64,000 nt of DNA from Paraconiothyrium sp. Pb-2020 (taxonomy: Eukaryota; Ascomycota; Dothideomycetes; Pleosporales; Didymosphaeriaceae), in contig JAJUBI010000003.1 in assembly GCA_022419385.1 (NCBI GenBank), positions 3,038,001-3,102,000 of the forward strand. Direction: 5' to 3'. Under the pieces are notes generated by a model that did no database searches, was not told the DNA's origin, and worked only from the letters and a program-made list of their open reading frames with translations. The translations under genes and the position numbers were made by a program. Position 1 is the first letter of the stretch. The number at the start of each line of letters is the position of its first letter. Below are positions 1 to 10,852 of this stretch, piece after piece.

Positions 1-1102
1 GCAAAGCTTGAGGACGTTGGCGTATTGAGTCCAGCTACGGGGAAACTCTGGTATGAGGAGTTGGTGGGTGGGATGAGGTATCTTGAGAAGAAGGAGTTGC
101 CAGGTGGAGCCGTCTTTGGACTCGATTTCAAGAGCACGTTTAGACTAAATACGCAGGTTTATCTGAATTGGTATGTTCACCTCTGTTGCCCCTTTTTCAA
201 TTTTTCACATGGACGCTTTTCTATATGAAGGGAGCCCCAGGGGTGGTGGCTGACGTGGAATGTAGGCTCCAAGACCGGGTCCTCCGGAAGGACATCAAGA
301 CCGTGAGGAGGCAGTACCCGTCTATAAAGGCGATATTGAAGGACTTTCCTGGCACCGACGCGCTGATGAACTGCTCCGCGCTCGGTTCGCTTCATCTGGA
401 AGATGTTAAAGACACAAACATGTATCCTACACGTGGACAAACCATTCTTGTCGCTGAGCCCAAAAAACCCATCGAGCGTATGTACCTGCGCACACCGAAA
501 CGCATCGACCCGACGGTCGCATATGTTGTAAGTTCCACTTTAAGCTCTTCATGTTGGAGTAGTACGCGTGCAATTCCCATCCGACGTGAGGACCCAATCA
601 CGGAACGCAGTACAGGTCCAGGGCAGGACACATATTCTCAGAGGCCGAACAAATTCGCTTTTGTGACTGAGCATTTTCTGACATGACGACATCGTATAGT
701 TCCCCCGGCCCAACGGTGGCGGCGTCATCCTCGGCGGCAGCCGACAAGACAACGACTGGTCTGGAGAACCGGACATGGAGCTTGCGCAGACCATTATGAA
801 GCGGTGCTGTGAGCTTTGTCCGGAGCTTGGGAGGCCAGAAGATTTGCAGGTCATCTCGCATAATGTGGGGTTGAGGCCGACCAGGACAGGCGGGACGAGA
901 ATCGAGTTGGAGAAGTGGGCGGATGGGACGCCTGTGGTGCATAATTATGGACATGCCGGCGCGGGGTACCAGAGCTCATGTTGCGTATACTCTTTGGACG
1001 TAATCAGGGGATTTGAGCGATATGCTAATGACACTTAGGGGTACGGCAGAGAGAGCTGTCGAATTATTGAGGAAGGCTCTTGAGATGAAGCCAAATCTTT
1101 GA
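1..1102 (+). CDS. D-amino-acid oxidase, 5' end cut by window edge
   Basis: FAD-dependent peroxisomal-type D-amino-acid oxidase, which oxidises D-amino acids to 2-oxo acids, ammonia and H2O2. Exons as read: <1-170, 266-527, 700-980, 1039-1102. Family motifs seen: NTQVYLNW in the first exon; NCSALGS and MYPTRGQT in the second; LRPTRTGGTRIE and VVHNYGHAGAGYQSSWG near the end, which bind substrate and FAD. Intron 1 (GTATGT, CTGAC branch, TGTAG) joins W to LQDRVLRKD in frame. The last intron is odd: homology puts the boundary after base 980, where the intron would begin TT instead of GT, although a good branch site and TAG acceptor follow. If that site is dead, the reading frame ends at 1038 instead. 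The C-terminus PNL is not a classic SKL-type peroxisomal signal. The N-terminal Rossmann GxGxxG part lies outside the window. Confidence 0.85.
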
Positions 1103-2223
1103 ATGACTTGAAAATTGCACCATACTGTAGGAGTAAGAATCTGGCAAACGTTCGACGAGACATCGTGTTCTGAACATGAATTCTCGGTTCTCGATAGCAC
1201 GCACTCACTTTCACTCCGAATCAATCAAGGCGCTACTCAAGTTTGGTCACTTGGGGTAAAGAAGCAAAAAAAACATATCAGTTCGACCGAAGTCCTAGGC
1301 CCTTAAGGCGTTGTCGTTATCGTTGCCCATTTCATTCCGCAATTAGAAGCGGACGCCCGTTCTACGCGCAGTTGGCAACAGCACGGTCGCAGTGGGAGTA
1401 TAGTACATTTGTCCCCTGATCAAGAGCCGAACGATAGCCTTGATCCAATTGTTCGGTTTACATCGGTCCCTAATGAGCACCCACCGCATCGCCTCCCACG
1501 CGGGAAAACTCTGACCTGAAAAGTGGACTGGAGATCACGCAAGAGTCACATGAGTACAGTTGTCGGGGCTCGAACCATTCATGGTGTAATAAGTGCTACG
1601 CTCTCGGGCAGTCTAAAACGTGAGGTAATGCTCACAGGGGAGACGAACAGAACTTATAGTATATGCAATGCTTTTTTTGGCCTAGCCACAAATTTTTATC
1701 TTCTGCATGGCACCAATGCACGACCTTCTGAGTGAGAAATGTATTACTCCTTCTGGTTTGGCAATTGTTGGCTAGTGGAGAATGTGCATTTTGGCATAAT
1801 TGTTGACGTTGTTTATTACTCTTACCAAGTCATCAAGATTGTTCAATGTTTGCCATCGTAATGTACGCACAACGCATAGGTGAGAGTCAATACTTTATGA
1901 TAGCGGATAGATGTAGTAAAATTTACTCATGATTATGTTTACGTTAAGCTAATTGGGAAGGGAAGGATGCTTAAGCATTTCATGTGGTACCCTATCTAGC
2001 CTCAAGATTCAATGCCTCGACGCATTGTCGAGCTGATACTGAAGTAGGAAATGGGGAAGTGCTACAAAGCCTCCTTCTTCGACGAGGGCCATCACCCAGA
2101 CTTGATATATCGACAGTCGTAGTGCTACAGGCTTTGTCTGGGCATGAGATACCACTGCAAATTGAAACCGAAAATGACGGGTCTGAAGAAGTTACTTCGC
2201 TCCGTCAAGTGTAGTTTGGGCTC
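1103..2223. other. Intergenic, no gene seen
   Basis: About 1.1 kb between the oxidase and the RING gene, which converge. Only ORFs below 80 codons with no recognisable motif occur here. The part around 1650-2000 is AT-rich. A TTCGAGCCCC-like string near 1567-1580 (minus strand) resembles a tRNA T-loop, but no stem pairs around it. Confidence 0.5.
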
Positions 2224-3393
2224 TTAGATGGAGTATCCATGTGGCTTGCGTGTAAACTCGACGATCCGGCGTTCGAGTTCGTCGAAGACGGCGTCGGCCT
2301 CAGCTGCTAGATACAGGGTAACATGATCCCACTGTCCACCGGTCTGGTCCACAGTGGTACTCAACCATGCTATCCTCGTACGCGCCCGTCGGCTCCAGCG
2401 ACGAAGAAGATGGTATTGCTCCCCTGTAAGGCCGCGGAGAGGATCCGTTGATGGTGTGGAGGGTTGAAACCAGCGCGGAAGCCAGCGCGGAAGCCAGCGC
2501 GGAAGCCAGCCGAAATAGCCAACTTTATGCCCGGCCGGTCCAAGGACGCGATCCAGTGTTGAAGGCAATGACCACAGGCCTATGCGCTCCTCATGGTCCA
2601 AGATGTGAAAAGTGCAGTTGCTCTCTCCACAGCACAGACACTGACGACAAAGCGGACAAGAGAAAGAACGCTTAGAGTTGTAGTCCCACTGGCCATAGCA
2701 GACTTGGGTAAGCCAGTTTCCGAAGCAACCGTGGCAGATGATGTGGTCACACGGGCCCTTGTATGGAAACTTGGTGCTCAGTGGGTCCGCCTCGAAGGGA
2801 TCCGCGCAGATTGGGCACTCAGTGTTTTGTGCGACCAGATTGTGCGCGTGATCAAAGAGAAGACGGCGGATTGAGTGGGCCTCGTTGAACAACCAGTTTG
2901 CATCAGGGTCACTGAGGACGCTCTCCAGAGCGTATGCATCTTTCTTCCATTCCCGAAGAACACTGTCGACATACCGAACCTTTTCAAGCATCGAGAATTC
3001 GGGGTGCTGGGATTGGACATTTACAATCGCAACGAATTGGATCTGCTGCGGGCTGTTGTCATGCGGGTGTTTGAGGTACGCATCTGTAATCCACTCCTTT
3101 GGGAAGTACCGAGGAGGAAGAGTAGGATTGTATACGCTGTCGAGGAAACCATGGATAATAAGATTGGAAGCTGTCTCGCCGTCATTCTCGATGACATCAA
3201 TAACCTCCGCAGTGAATCGAGTGTAGACGTCCCAGGCTACAGCGACTGGGCCGGTCGGGTTGGCATGCGCCTCTGTGACGTAAGGAAAGTGGCCTCGAAG
3301 GTTTTCCCACCAATTTGACCGGGAGATCTCCACTAGATCAGCCATATCTTTACGATTCGTAGTACGGTAGTTGAGTCCAGGTTGAGGATCCAT
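2224..3393 (-). CDS. RING-finger (C3HC4) protein, putative E3 ubiquitin ligase
   Basis: Single-exon gene for 389 aa. A RING-type zinc-binding set lies at about residues 195-255: CPIC, then CDHIICHGC, then CPLC, which is the C-x2-C / C-x-H-x2-C-x2-C / C-x2-C order. RING domains recruit E2 enzymes, so a role as ubiquitin ligase is inferred and no substrate is suggested. The N-terminal 190 residues are unrecognised. Just after the RING is a short tandem repeat of WLPR units encoded by 12-bp repeats. No signal peptide or membrane segment is visible. The start is the first ATG of the open frame (MDPQPGLNYR). Many such small RING proteins in plant-associated fungi are lineage-specific. Confidence 0.75.
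   Translation of the reverse strand: MDPQPGLNYRTTNRKDMADLVEISRSNWWENLRGHFPYVTEAHANPTGPVAVAWDVYTRFTAEVIDVIENDGETASNLIIHGFLDSVYNPTLPPRYFPKEWITDAYLKHPHDNSPQQIQFVAIVNVQSQHPEFSMLEKVRYVDSVLREWKKDAYALESVLSDPDANWLFNEAHSIRRLLFDHAHNLVAQNTECPICADPFEADPLSTKFPYKGPCDHIICHGCFGNWLTQVCYGQWDYNSKRSFSCPLCRQCLCCGESNCTFHILDHEERIGLWSLPSTLDRVLGPAGHKVGYFGWLPRWLPRWLPRWFQPSTPSTDPLRGLTGEQYHLLRRWSRRARTRIAWLSTTVDQTGGQWDHVTLYLAAEADAVFDELERRIVEFTRKPHGYSI
2470..2511. repeat. 12-bp tandem repeat inside RING gene
   Basis: Three full copies and one partial copy of CCAGCGCGGAAG, in frame with the RING gene. On the minus strand they encode repeated R-W-L-P units. The length is a multiple of 3, so copy-number change would keep the frame. 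Confidence 0.85.
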
Positions 3394-5602
3394 GGTTGAG
3401 CAGGTGTGACCGACTGGGGCACATTGCCGCTAGGGAAGGCATTATCAAGGAACATGTACCGGTAGGCATGGTGAAAATCCATGAGTTGGTTCGTGTACTT
3501 GACAGCGCCAAGACGCTTCAAGTCGAGCCATAATTTCCAACTCCAACGTTTTTCTTAGTATGTAGACAATATGCCGCGTCCAATACTTTTCATCAGTCCA
3601 CAAAAGAAGAGTAGAGGTTGACAATCGCAGTGATAACGGACTTCAACAGCTCTGCGATATCGAGTTGATCAATTTTAACATCGCAATGGTGTCCGTGTCC
3701 CATTTAAAAGGAAATTAGTGATTAGCAGGTATCTTCCACCCAGGCCAAGCGAGACCAGCGATGCGCAATATTGTGATCAACTATCATCGAAACATGCCCT
3801 ATGAGAATGAATGAAACACAGAAAATGCGTTTCAAGATAATGAGTTATCATGTCTCCTCAGGAGACTCAGGTTGCAATGTCTTTCATCATCATCATATTT
3901 TCAATGCTCCGACTAAGGTCAGAATGTTTCTGCAGCTGCGCGTCTAAGTCCCATTACAAGCCATTCTGCATGTGAAATCATCAGACAGTGACCTAATTCC
4001 ATGAGTAGCGTACAGCATTGGACGCGGTGGTTGTATCCTCACCGCCATCACACTCCTCTACCACATTGAATGCAGAGGGTTGAACCGACCTAGCGGTGCT
4101 CATGAAGAAGTCAACGAACTCTTGCGTGATTGATGTTTTGTCCTGCTTTCCAATCACGAATATTGAGAGCATGTCTCACCAAGCGGCATAGCTTTGAGCG
4201 CTGGTGTATATTCCCGTACTTTGCACTTGGAGATTTGTCACCCTCTTCGGGCGGAAGGTCGTTGTAGGCAATCCGCGCTGCATCTTTCTACGGTCACTAT
4301 GAAGACCCCTTTCTGGACGGTATTAGGACTTGGGTATTAAGGTGCCTCATCAACATGAGACACTTCCACAATGCTTTACTTAACTTGGCATCTTTTCTCA
4401 TTCATTCAGGGTACTGTGTTCCTCCTGCCGGCGGAGTAAACCATTCCAGTGGGGCCAGTGCCATTACGTCTTCGAGTGTTGTAGTCTTATGTCTCGTTCG
4501 CAATTGCTTCGCTGGTGTCTTTGTCTAAGATGCCGTCTGCTAATTCCTCGAGGTTTGTATGCATACCCAAACGCGCGTCTTGATGCGTACTAATGGTGTT
4601 GTTTAATTGTCCCTTGATATCACTCGATCTTGACCGACTGTTTCACTCGAAGAGCTGAATCTACTGTCTGTAAAGACTCGTTGTCATGATCGTGGTTTCG
4701 AGTCTTCCCGCCAGGCTTGCTCCATTTGGAAGCGGGCTTCTCTTGATGGATAGAAAGACGAGAGCTCGCTATAAGCATCGCGAAAATTCTCATACTCGAA
4801 TGCATCAAGAATAAAATCTTGCGGAACTCTCATTCTATTGATAGGTGAGGGAATGAACCCGTGCACAGCAATAGCCTCGGCCTCGCTAGTTGATAACACA
4901 AAGATAAAAGTGCGATGGTAGTAATGAAAACTCTTGCTAAAGTCCTCGTTCTGTCGAGGCTTGCTCCATTTATGTTATATTATCTCCTTGCAAATTGTAT
5001 GTCGTTGCCTCCTTCTCGCGTTCGCTTGGACGATACTGCACCATGCTCCTCTTGAGTCAACCAATTATTCACGCACGCTGTGGCTTTGAGCTAAAGAGTA
5101 GTATTCCTTATGTCCAATCATTGCCCTGCGGAACGTAGTACCACCTTCTACAATGTGTTGACATGTAAAGCCATCGGGTCTGAGTCTCAGCCCTTCCTTG
5201 ATGAATGGCTGTGGTACTGGCTGGCACCCTTTCCATCGGCTGTTGCACTGATCTACAAATTTTGTAAAGATCGGGCATCGAATCTCCCGGTCGTATGATT
5301 GTCGCGAAAGGTTTTCTTCGATGTTTTTGCAATCCCTGCTGCTTAGAGTTCGAGTTCATCTTACTAAATGATCTACCGGTAAAACTGCTTCGAGTTAGAC
5401 ACACTGCGATCGATGGCAAGATCAATGCTTCTTACTGAGCAGCATCCTCAATTAACATCGTGTGCTCAGATGTGTGTCAGACACTACGTTGACTTGTTTT
5501 TTGTTTGTAGGTATTCAACATGAGGCTTCCTTCGTATGGACGGCGAACAGTACTACTTGAAGCTCCTAGGAATCGGCAAGAGATTTGGACTTTATGCTCC
5601 GA
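3394..5602. other. Gene-poor 2.2 kb region, possibly decayed
   Basis: No ORF with a recognisable domain. Short open stretches on the minus strand (4684-4899, 71 codons; 5108-5425, 105 codons) have no motif and are separated by stops in all frames. A 15-bp direct repeat (AGGCTTGCTCCATTT) occurs near 4713 and 4957. Base composition is mildly AT-rich. I cannot tell an old gene remnant from non-coding DNA here. Confidence 0.4.
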
Positions 5603-7718
5603 TCACAGGCCGAAACCAGGAAAGTTGAAGTCCAGCTCTCCGGGTTGAATACTCAGGAAGCTTGAAGTGCCCAACCCGAAATCCTCCTCAAAACCGTTGT
5701 TCAAAGGATCGCCCTCATAGAACCCGTTCGATGCTGCCATGGATGTCATGTGTGGAGAGTGTTCGAAAGCTAGACCGGCTTGGGTAGTGGCGGGCAGAAT
5801 GCGTTGATCATGATTTGCAGTCGGTTTGGTGGTCCTTGATGCGACCAGCTTTTCAAGCCCTTCCGCCATCATGTGCACCAAGTGCCATTTACCTACCGAT
5901 GTAGCCCTAAATTGCTGCACCGCTTTGGTAGTGAGATCATATACTACAGTATCGTCGATATATTGACCGCTGTGCTGCGAGGCGACTTTTAGGAGGAAGA
6001 CGCAGGCGAATGCAATCATGGAAATCAAATAGTGAGGGATCCCGACTAAGCTCTCCCGGATGTCGTAGTCTGCTAGAAGCATCTCAACGGTAGATGTGGC
6101 AGCTGACACGGCAGCTGATGCGCTGCCTTGGAAATGGGGCGGCACCGGTGTGCCTTTGAGTCCCCGGAACACGTGCGAATGTAGATGTAGCTTTGCAAGA
6201 TGGTGGTGGAGAATGACGCCTTTCGTAGGGAATTCTCCAATGTGCTGATGGAGTTCTATCCATGTTAGCGGTTTACTCTTGCGGTGGGTGACTCGATTTA
6301 CTTAGTAGCTCTGTCGTCCAGTAACCCATCCATTGGTCGATTTGTCGGCTATAGTTGGTCAATTGTGGTGCGAAAGCTTGTGGAACAGGCTCGCCTGTAT
6401 CAGGTCCAAAAAGCTCTCGAACATTGCTCATCATGGTAAGCAGAGCCATCTGGCTCACCAAACGCTTGTCACTTTCTGCAAATCCGGGTACCTTCATCAA
6501 CTTCTCCCAGCCGGAGATGGTGATGTCTTCGCGGACGATGGATGGCCGCCCGTACAATATTGAAAGATGGTGGTCGCAGATGTAGAGAACATACCAAATT
6601 CGCATGCTGTCCAGATCCTCTTCCCCACCTTTCGACAATAGCCGATGGTAGTTGGCGCTGAGGTTTGCTTCTGTCGCACGTCGGATGGCATAACCGGAAA
6701 GAGTCCAAGAGATATCGTGTAGCCAATATGCGCCTGCGAAATATCAGTCAAATCAGCACAAACTTCATCCTGGACTTTCGGGTCCCCTTACCTATGCACA
6801 TGGCTCGCAGGTGGTCCCGGTCTACCCTTCGGTCAAACATCGACGCAGCCATAAGTCGCTGGAATTCGCGTTTGCACACTCCATATAGATGATTGCTCAT
6901 AGGATCATGCAGTGCCGCCACTGTGCATATACATGCCGTCAACAAAGGCGAGCCACGACGCAACGTCTCGAAGTCACGATATCTCCCGCGGCCGATCTTG
7001 TACATGAAGTGATCTATCCTGTTCAAATAAAAGTCCACCAGACGTTTGGCATCCTCAATGCTGATCAATCCGTTTGAGATGAAGTCGGCGAAGGGTTGAT
7101 TTGAGCTGTGCGAAAGGGCCGGTCTCGTCTCCTCCGTGTCATCTGAACGGAGCGCTCGTAGCCTGGTAATCTGATACAAGGATTCGATAGGAACATGGGG
7201 TACGGCATCTTGACGAGGAGAGAGTCGAGGTGAGTTATCGCAAGATGGCCCAGCTTCTTCTTTTTCCATAGCGTAGTCACGTGGCGAGGTTTCGTTCTGA
7301 TCAGGAGAGTCCGTCTGAAGTGGTGGAAGCACTGGGAGGTCAAGCTTGCCAAGAACTTGTTGCAATGCGGAGTGCATGCGATCCAGGTCTTGGATCACAG
7401 TGCTTTTCCATTGCGAGCGCTCTTCAATCAGTGTTTGTAGGCTCTTGTTCAGCACACAAGACAGATTTCGCTCGGAACATCTCTGACAAGGTGGTCCGTC
7501 TTTCATGATGCATTTTATCTGCACTCGCGTTAGCCAGCGACATCTTGAAGAGTCTGGTGCGCGACCTTCTGTTTCCTGCACGCGGCGCAAGCTTTGACTT
7601 TCCGTGAGATACTTGGCGCGAAGCCAGACCCGTCAACGGCGGGCTCGGATAGCCTGGGTCGCGTCGTCGGCGATGCTGACAATTCATTGGCCTGCGACCA
7701 CGTCCGCTTAGGTGGCAT
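5603..7718 (-). CDS. Zn2Cys6 transcription factor with fungal-specific TF domain
   Basis: Nuclear DNA-binding regulator of 654 aa. Exons on the minus strand: 7718-7566, 7518-6792, 6733-6302, 6255-5603; all joins keep frame and use GT-AG. The zinc cluster is split by intron 1: CAACRKQK before it, then KCIMKDGPPCQRC and the final Cys of RNLSC after it, giving six cysteines at about residues 44-75. A linker/coiled stretch starting KSLQTLIEERSQWK follows, as in many Zn2Cys6 proteins. The middle carries the fungal_trans (MHR) region, with YWLHDISWTLSGYAIRRA and RIWYVLYICDHHLSILYGRP as its hallmark segment. The ATG at 7718 (MPPKRTW) is preferred; an upstream in-frame ATG at 7898 would add 60 residues. 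Targets cannot be told from sequence; no pathway gene is adjacent. Confidence 0.88.
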
Positions 7719-8911
7719 TGTGACGTTTGACAAAGGTGCAGCGTCTCGGCAGCTCTGGATGACTGTATGCGCGATCGACTGCACCGTGCCAAAGTGGGGA
7801 TGGTCGCAGTGTGGGGAACACGTGCAGACTAATACAAGCGACTTCTCATTGGTCGGTGGTGCCTTTTGCAGCTCGCTGTTGTCGCAGGGGCTTGACAACA
7901 GGCAATACGGATATTGAGGCTTGTAGTCACGTCACTTCTCTGCCTTGCTGCTTGATGCATGGCTACAGGTCATGGGACTGGGATCGGTCCACGGGTAGCT
8001 TTCAAATTTGGTAGCATATGTATGGCATGCAAGCTTTACCAAGCACCAAAGGACCTGTCGAGCTACCCTAGGATGCTTTTCGCGTTGAGATCATGTTCTA
8101 CTGGCGATCAAGTCTCAGCAATCGCTCCATCCTAAAAAATCAGGTATTCTAGGGTACCTCACTTGATGATGAGCGTCCGGACTCCTGACGTGATACACTA
8201 TTTTGTATGTCCAAACGCAAGAGGGCTGCCATTTACATATCCAAACCACTATGTTCGGCCGCTGTGTTGCCCTCCCGGTATCAGACGTACTGTTCAACAC
8301 ACGACAAGCAGAGGCATTAGCAATATTCGATAGGCAGTTTTGTATCCGCAGCCAGTTTACCGCATTGTGGATGGCAAGGCAATTCCGTCCACCAGCTTTC
8401 CATTGGGGTTCAACGCTGCTGCAATTATAAGCATATCCGTGGCAATAGTCACGCCTTGTTCCTCATCGCACTGCCAACCTCCCGTTGTTGACCTTTATCA
8501 GGGAATGATTTGGCGATGGGGTCGCACAAAGGCGCTTGTGGTGGCTGACGTCAAGTGCCGCTGGACGATCTTTAGGCCCGCAGCCTCAGCCCCTTGCGCT
8601 CGACACACTAACACGACCGGATACATCCCACAGCCCTGGGCGTTCTTTATGGGTACCTGTACCCTTTGGCTCCACTACGAAGACACGTCGAGCCTCGTCA
8701 TCGTGGCTCGCTCTCCACTGCGATTTCGCTCGATTTCGTCTAAGCCACAACCGTTTTGGGCTGCGCATGGCCCTGTGTCCGTTGCAGGAGCCTGGGGCCA
8801 AATCCTTCCGGAATTCCTGCTTACACAGTAGCACATTATCTCTGTTCGGTCTTATGTAGTCCATCACGCTCCCTACACAGAACGTCAATCTAGTTCTATC
8901 GTGTGTTGCAT
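7719..8911. other. Divergent intergenic region
   Basis: About 1.2 kb between the divergent Zn2Cys6 and ZZ-finger genes, so it should contain both promoters. Overlapping short ORFs (for example 8340-8831 +) have no domain and poor coding character. No clear TATA element was found. Confidence 0.45.
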
Positions 8912-10852
8912 ATGACGATCATGGATCCGAATCAGTATCAGTACACAAGCTACGCTGAACAACTGCCGCCGTATCAGTCCTATCCTATTGCACAGGATCC
9001 TAAACAACGTTCATCACCACGCGATCCGAACGGATACAATTACTTTGACACCTGCGTTCCTTGCATCCAACCTCAATATGGGGTGCCACTCATTGCAGAG
9101 CCTCCTGCAGCCTTCATAGCGGAACTTCCCGCGGCGCTTCCGCCGGCGCCGCAGAGTTCGACTTCTCCGCAGCAGCTAAACGAGGACGAACTTCTCGCGC
9201 ACAAGCTCCAGAACCTTGAAGTGGAAGAAGCAAGGCGAAGATCAAGCAGCGTTGTGAGTCATCAAGCATCGAATTACTCTCTACGCAACGCTGCTTCATT
9301 GGCCCCACGAACGTCGCAAGGCCACCCGGAGGCGGCACCTCCACCGGCATTACCACCTAGGCCGCGTTCTGAAAGCTTTTCATCAATACCATTCTATGGG
9401 CCAGACTCTTTTGGGCCCCCACCGGCGTCATTTGAAACAACAACTGACGGAAGGATGCTGATGGCACACTCTGGTGTAGGCGATCAACCGCCCCCAACCC
9501 CGCAGGTCCCAAACCTCCCAGAAGTCGTTCTTCCAGCGCGTCCATATTCTAATGCCGGAATCGAATATGGACTCGAATATGCACCTCCAATGAATAGTAC
9601 CACATCTTTTCCAGCACCCGAAGCCTTGTCACCGATGGATCCTGTTTCACTGGCATCGTATCTAGAGGTGCACCGAGAAGTACCTTACCCACACCAATGG
9701 AAACTCCCTCCGCTCGTTGATACTCTATATGGATCGAGCACAAGAGCGCCGAAAGCGACAGATTGGTTGGATGTTCCCTTGAGTCGAGAATGGAGAAGGG
9801 TTCGTGCGTCTCAGCATGCAATAACGCCGACCGAGCCAGAATACTCCTTCACTTTCAGGTCCAGAGGTGCTAGCTTACTGGACGCGAGACATGCGTGGTC
9901 AATGCTTCCGGGGCATTGGACATACAATCTCAGGTTAGATAACATGACTGGTATGCGAAAAAGTGAGCTACTCACGCCGCCCAAAGGGAATGATCTCATA
10001 ATAACTTACATTCCCGCCCAAAATTACGATAGTCTACGTTTTATAGGTCCCGACGGAAGCGTATTTCTCTGGGTCGCCCATGCGCCGCTAAGTTCCGCCC
10101 ATGGGGCCAGATACGATGCCCTTCGCCATGCACTCTTTATGGCGCCCAAGGGCTGTGATCCGTTATACGGCGAGATTGTAGCAGATCATGCATACTGGGA
10201 TGGCTTTATTGACTATTCTGAGGTGCATCGCGTAACGTGCGCTGGTTGCGGTGCATCGCCCATCAACGGGCTGTGCTGGAAGTGCAAGTCGTGCAAGGAT
10301 CACGATATATGCGAGCAGTGCCGCCTTGTCCACAGATCGGTCAAGTCCACCTGTTCCTTTACACTTGTCAACCTGCCCGACGAGGCTCTATACATCCGGT
10401 CTTCCGTGGTGGATCCCGCGCTCATTTGTGCCACGTTCCAAATCATGAGGGATTGGGAGTTTCACATGCTAAGGGTCCAAAGAAATAGGGATCCTAAGGG
10501 CTTCAAGATGAGAGAAGAAAAAGCACGGCAGGGCGATCTAGGCAAGGCTACTTATTGGAGATTAGGAGATAAGCCTAGCCAAGGCGCAACAGTCGTGCAA
10601 GAGGAGGCGAAGCCGGTGAAGAACGCAAAGATTGAAAAAGCTAAGGCGAGGGAGTTAGAGAAATTACAAAAGGCGAAAGAAAAGGAGAAAGAAAAAGAAA
10701 AGAAGAAAGACAAGAAGAATAAGGACAAACGAGGATCAGTTGTTGGTATTAGCGAACTGATCAGAGGCTCTGCACAAGTCGGTGGCTCCGTAGGGGACGT
10801 TGGGGAAGCGCTACGAAGGAGCTCCAAGGACTCTGCAGGTACATTGAAGTGA
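8912..10852 (+). CDS. ZZ-type zinc-finger protein, function unknown
   Basis: Single-exon gene for about 646 aa. The start is the ATG at 8912 or the next one at 8921 (MDPNQYQY); either leaves the domains intact. The first 300 residues are rich in Pro, Ser, Gln and Tyr and look disordered. A ZZ-type zinc finger lies at about residues 435-480 with Cys pairs CAGC, CWKCKSC and CEQC followed by His/Cys residues. ZZ fingers usually bind proteins or histone tails, so a scaffold or adaptor role is inferred. After the finger, a helix-rich part ends in a highly charged Lys/Glu run (about 575-615) likely to be a coiled coil. No membrane segment or signal peptide. Confidence 0.8.
   Translation: MTIMDPNQYQYTSYAEQLPPYQSYPIAQDPKQRSSPRDPNGYNYFDTCVPCIQPQYGVPLIAEPPAAFIAELPAALPPAPQSSTSPQQLNEDELLAHKLQNLEVEEARRRSSSVVSHQASNYSLRNAASLAPRTSQGHPEAAPPPALPPRPRSESFSSIPFYGPDSFGPPPASFETTTDGRMLMAHSGVGDQPPPTPQVPNLPEVVLPARPYSNAGIEYGLEYAPPMNSTTSFPAPEALSPMDPVSLASYLEVHREVPYPHQWKLPPLVDTLYGSSTRAPKATDWLDVPLSREWRRVRASQHAITPTEPEYSFTFRSRGASLLDARHAWSMLPGHWTYNLRLDNMTGMRKSELLTPPKGNDLIITYIPAQNYDSLRFIGPDGSVFLWVAHAPLSSAHGARYDALRHALFMAPKGCDPLYGEIVADHAYWDGFIDYSEVHRVTCAGCGASPINGLCWKCKSCKDHDICEQCRLVHRSVKSTCSFTLVNLPDEALYIRSSVVDPALICATFQIMRDWEFHMLRVQRNRDPKGFKMREEKARQGDLGKATYWRLGDKPSQGATVVQEEAKPVKNAKIEKAKARELEKLQKAKEKEKEKEKKKDKKNKDKRGSVVGISELIRGSAQVGGSVGDVGEALRRSSKDSAGTLK

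Noticed and set aside
1567..1580. tRNA T-loop-like string
   Set aside because: No acceptor, D or anticodon stem pairs around it.
4684..5425. Minus-strand fragments that could be an old gene
   Set aside because: Frames are short, broken by stops and show no family motif; could not be joined by introns.
8340..8831. 163-codon plus-strand frame before the ZZ-finger gene
   Set aside because: No recognisable domain or good start context; probably upstream non-coding DNA.
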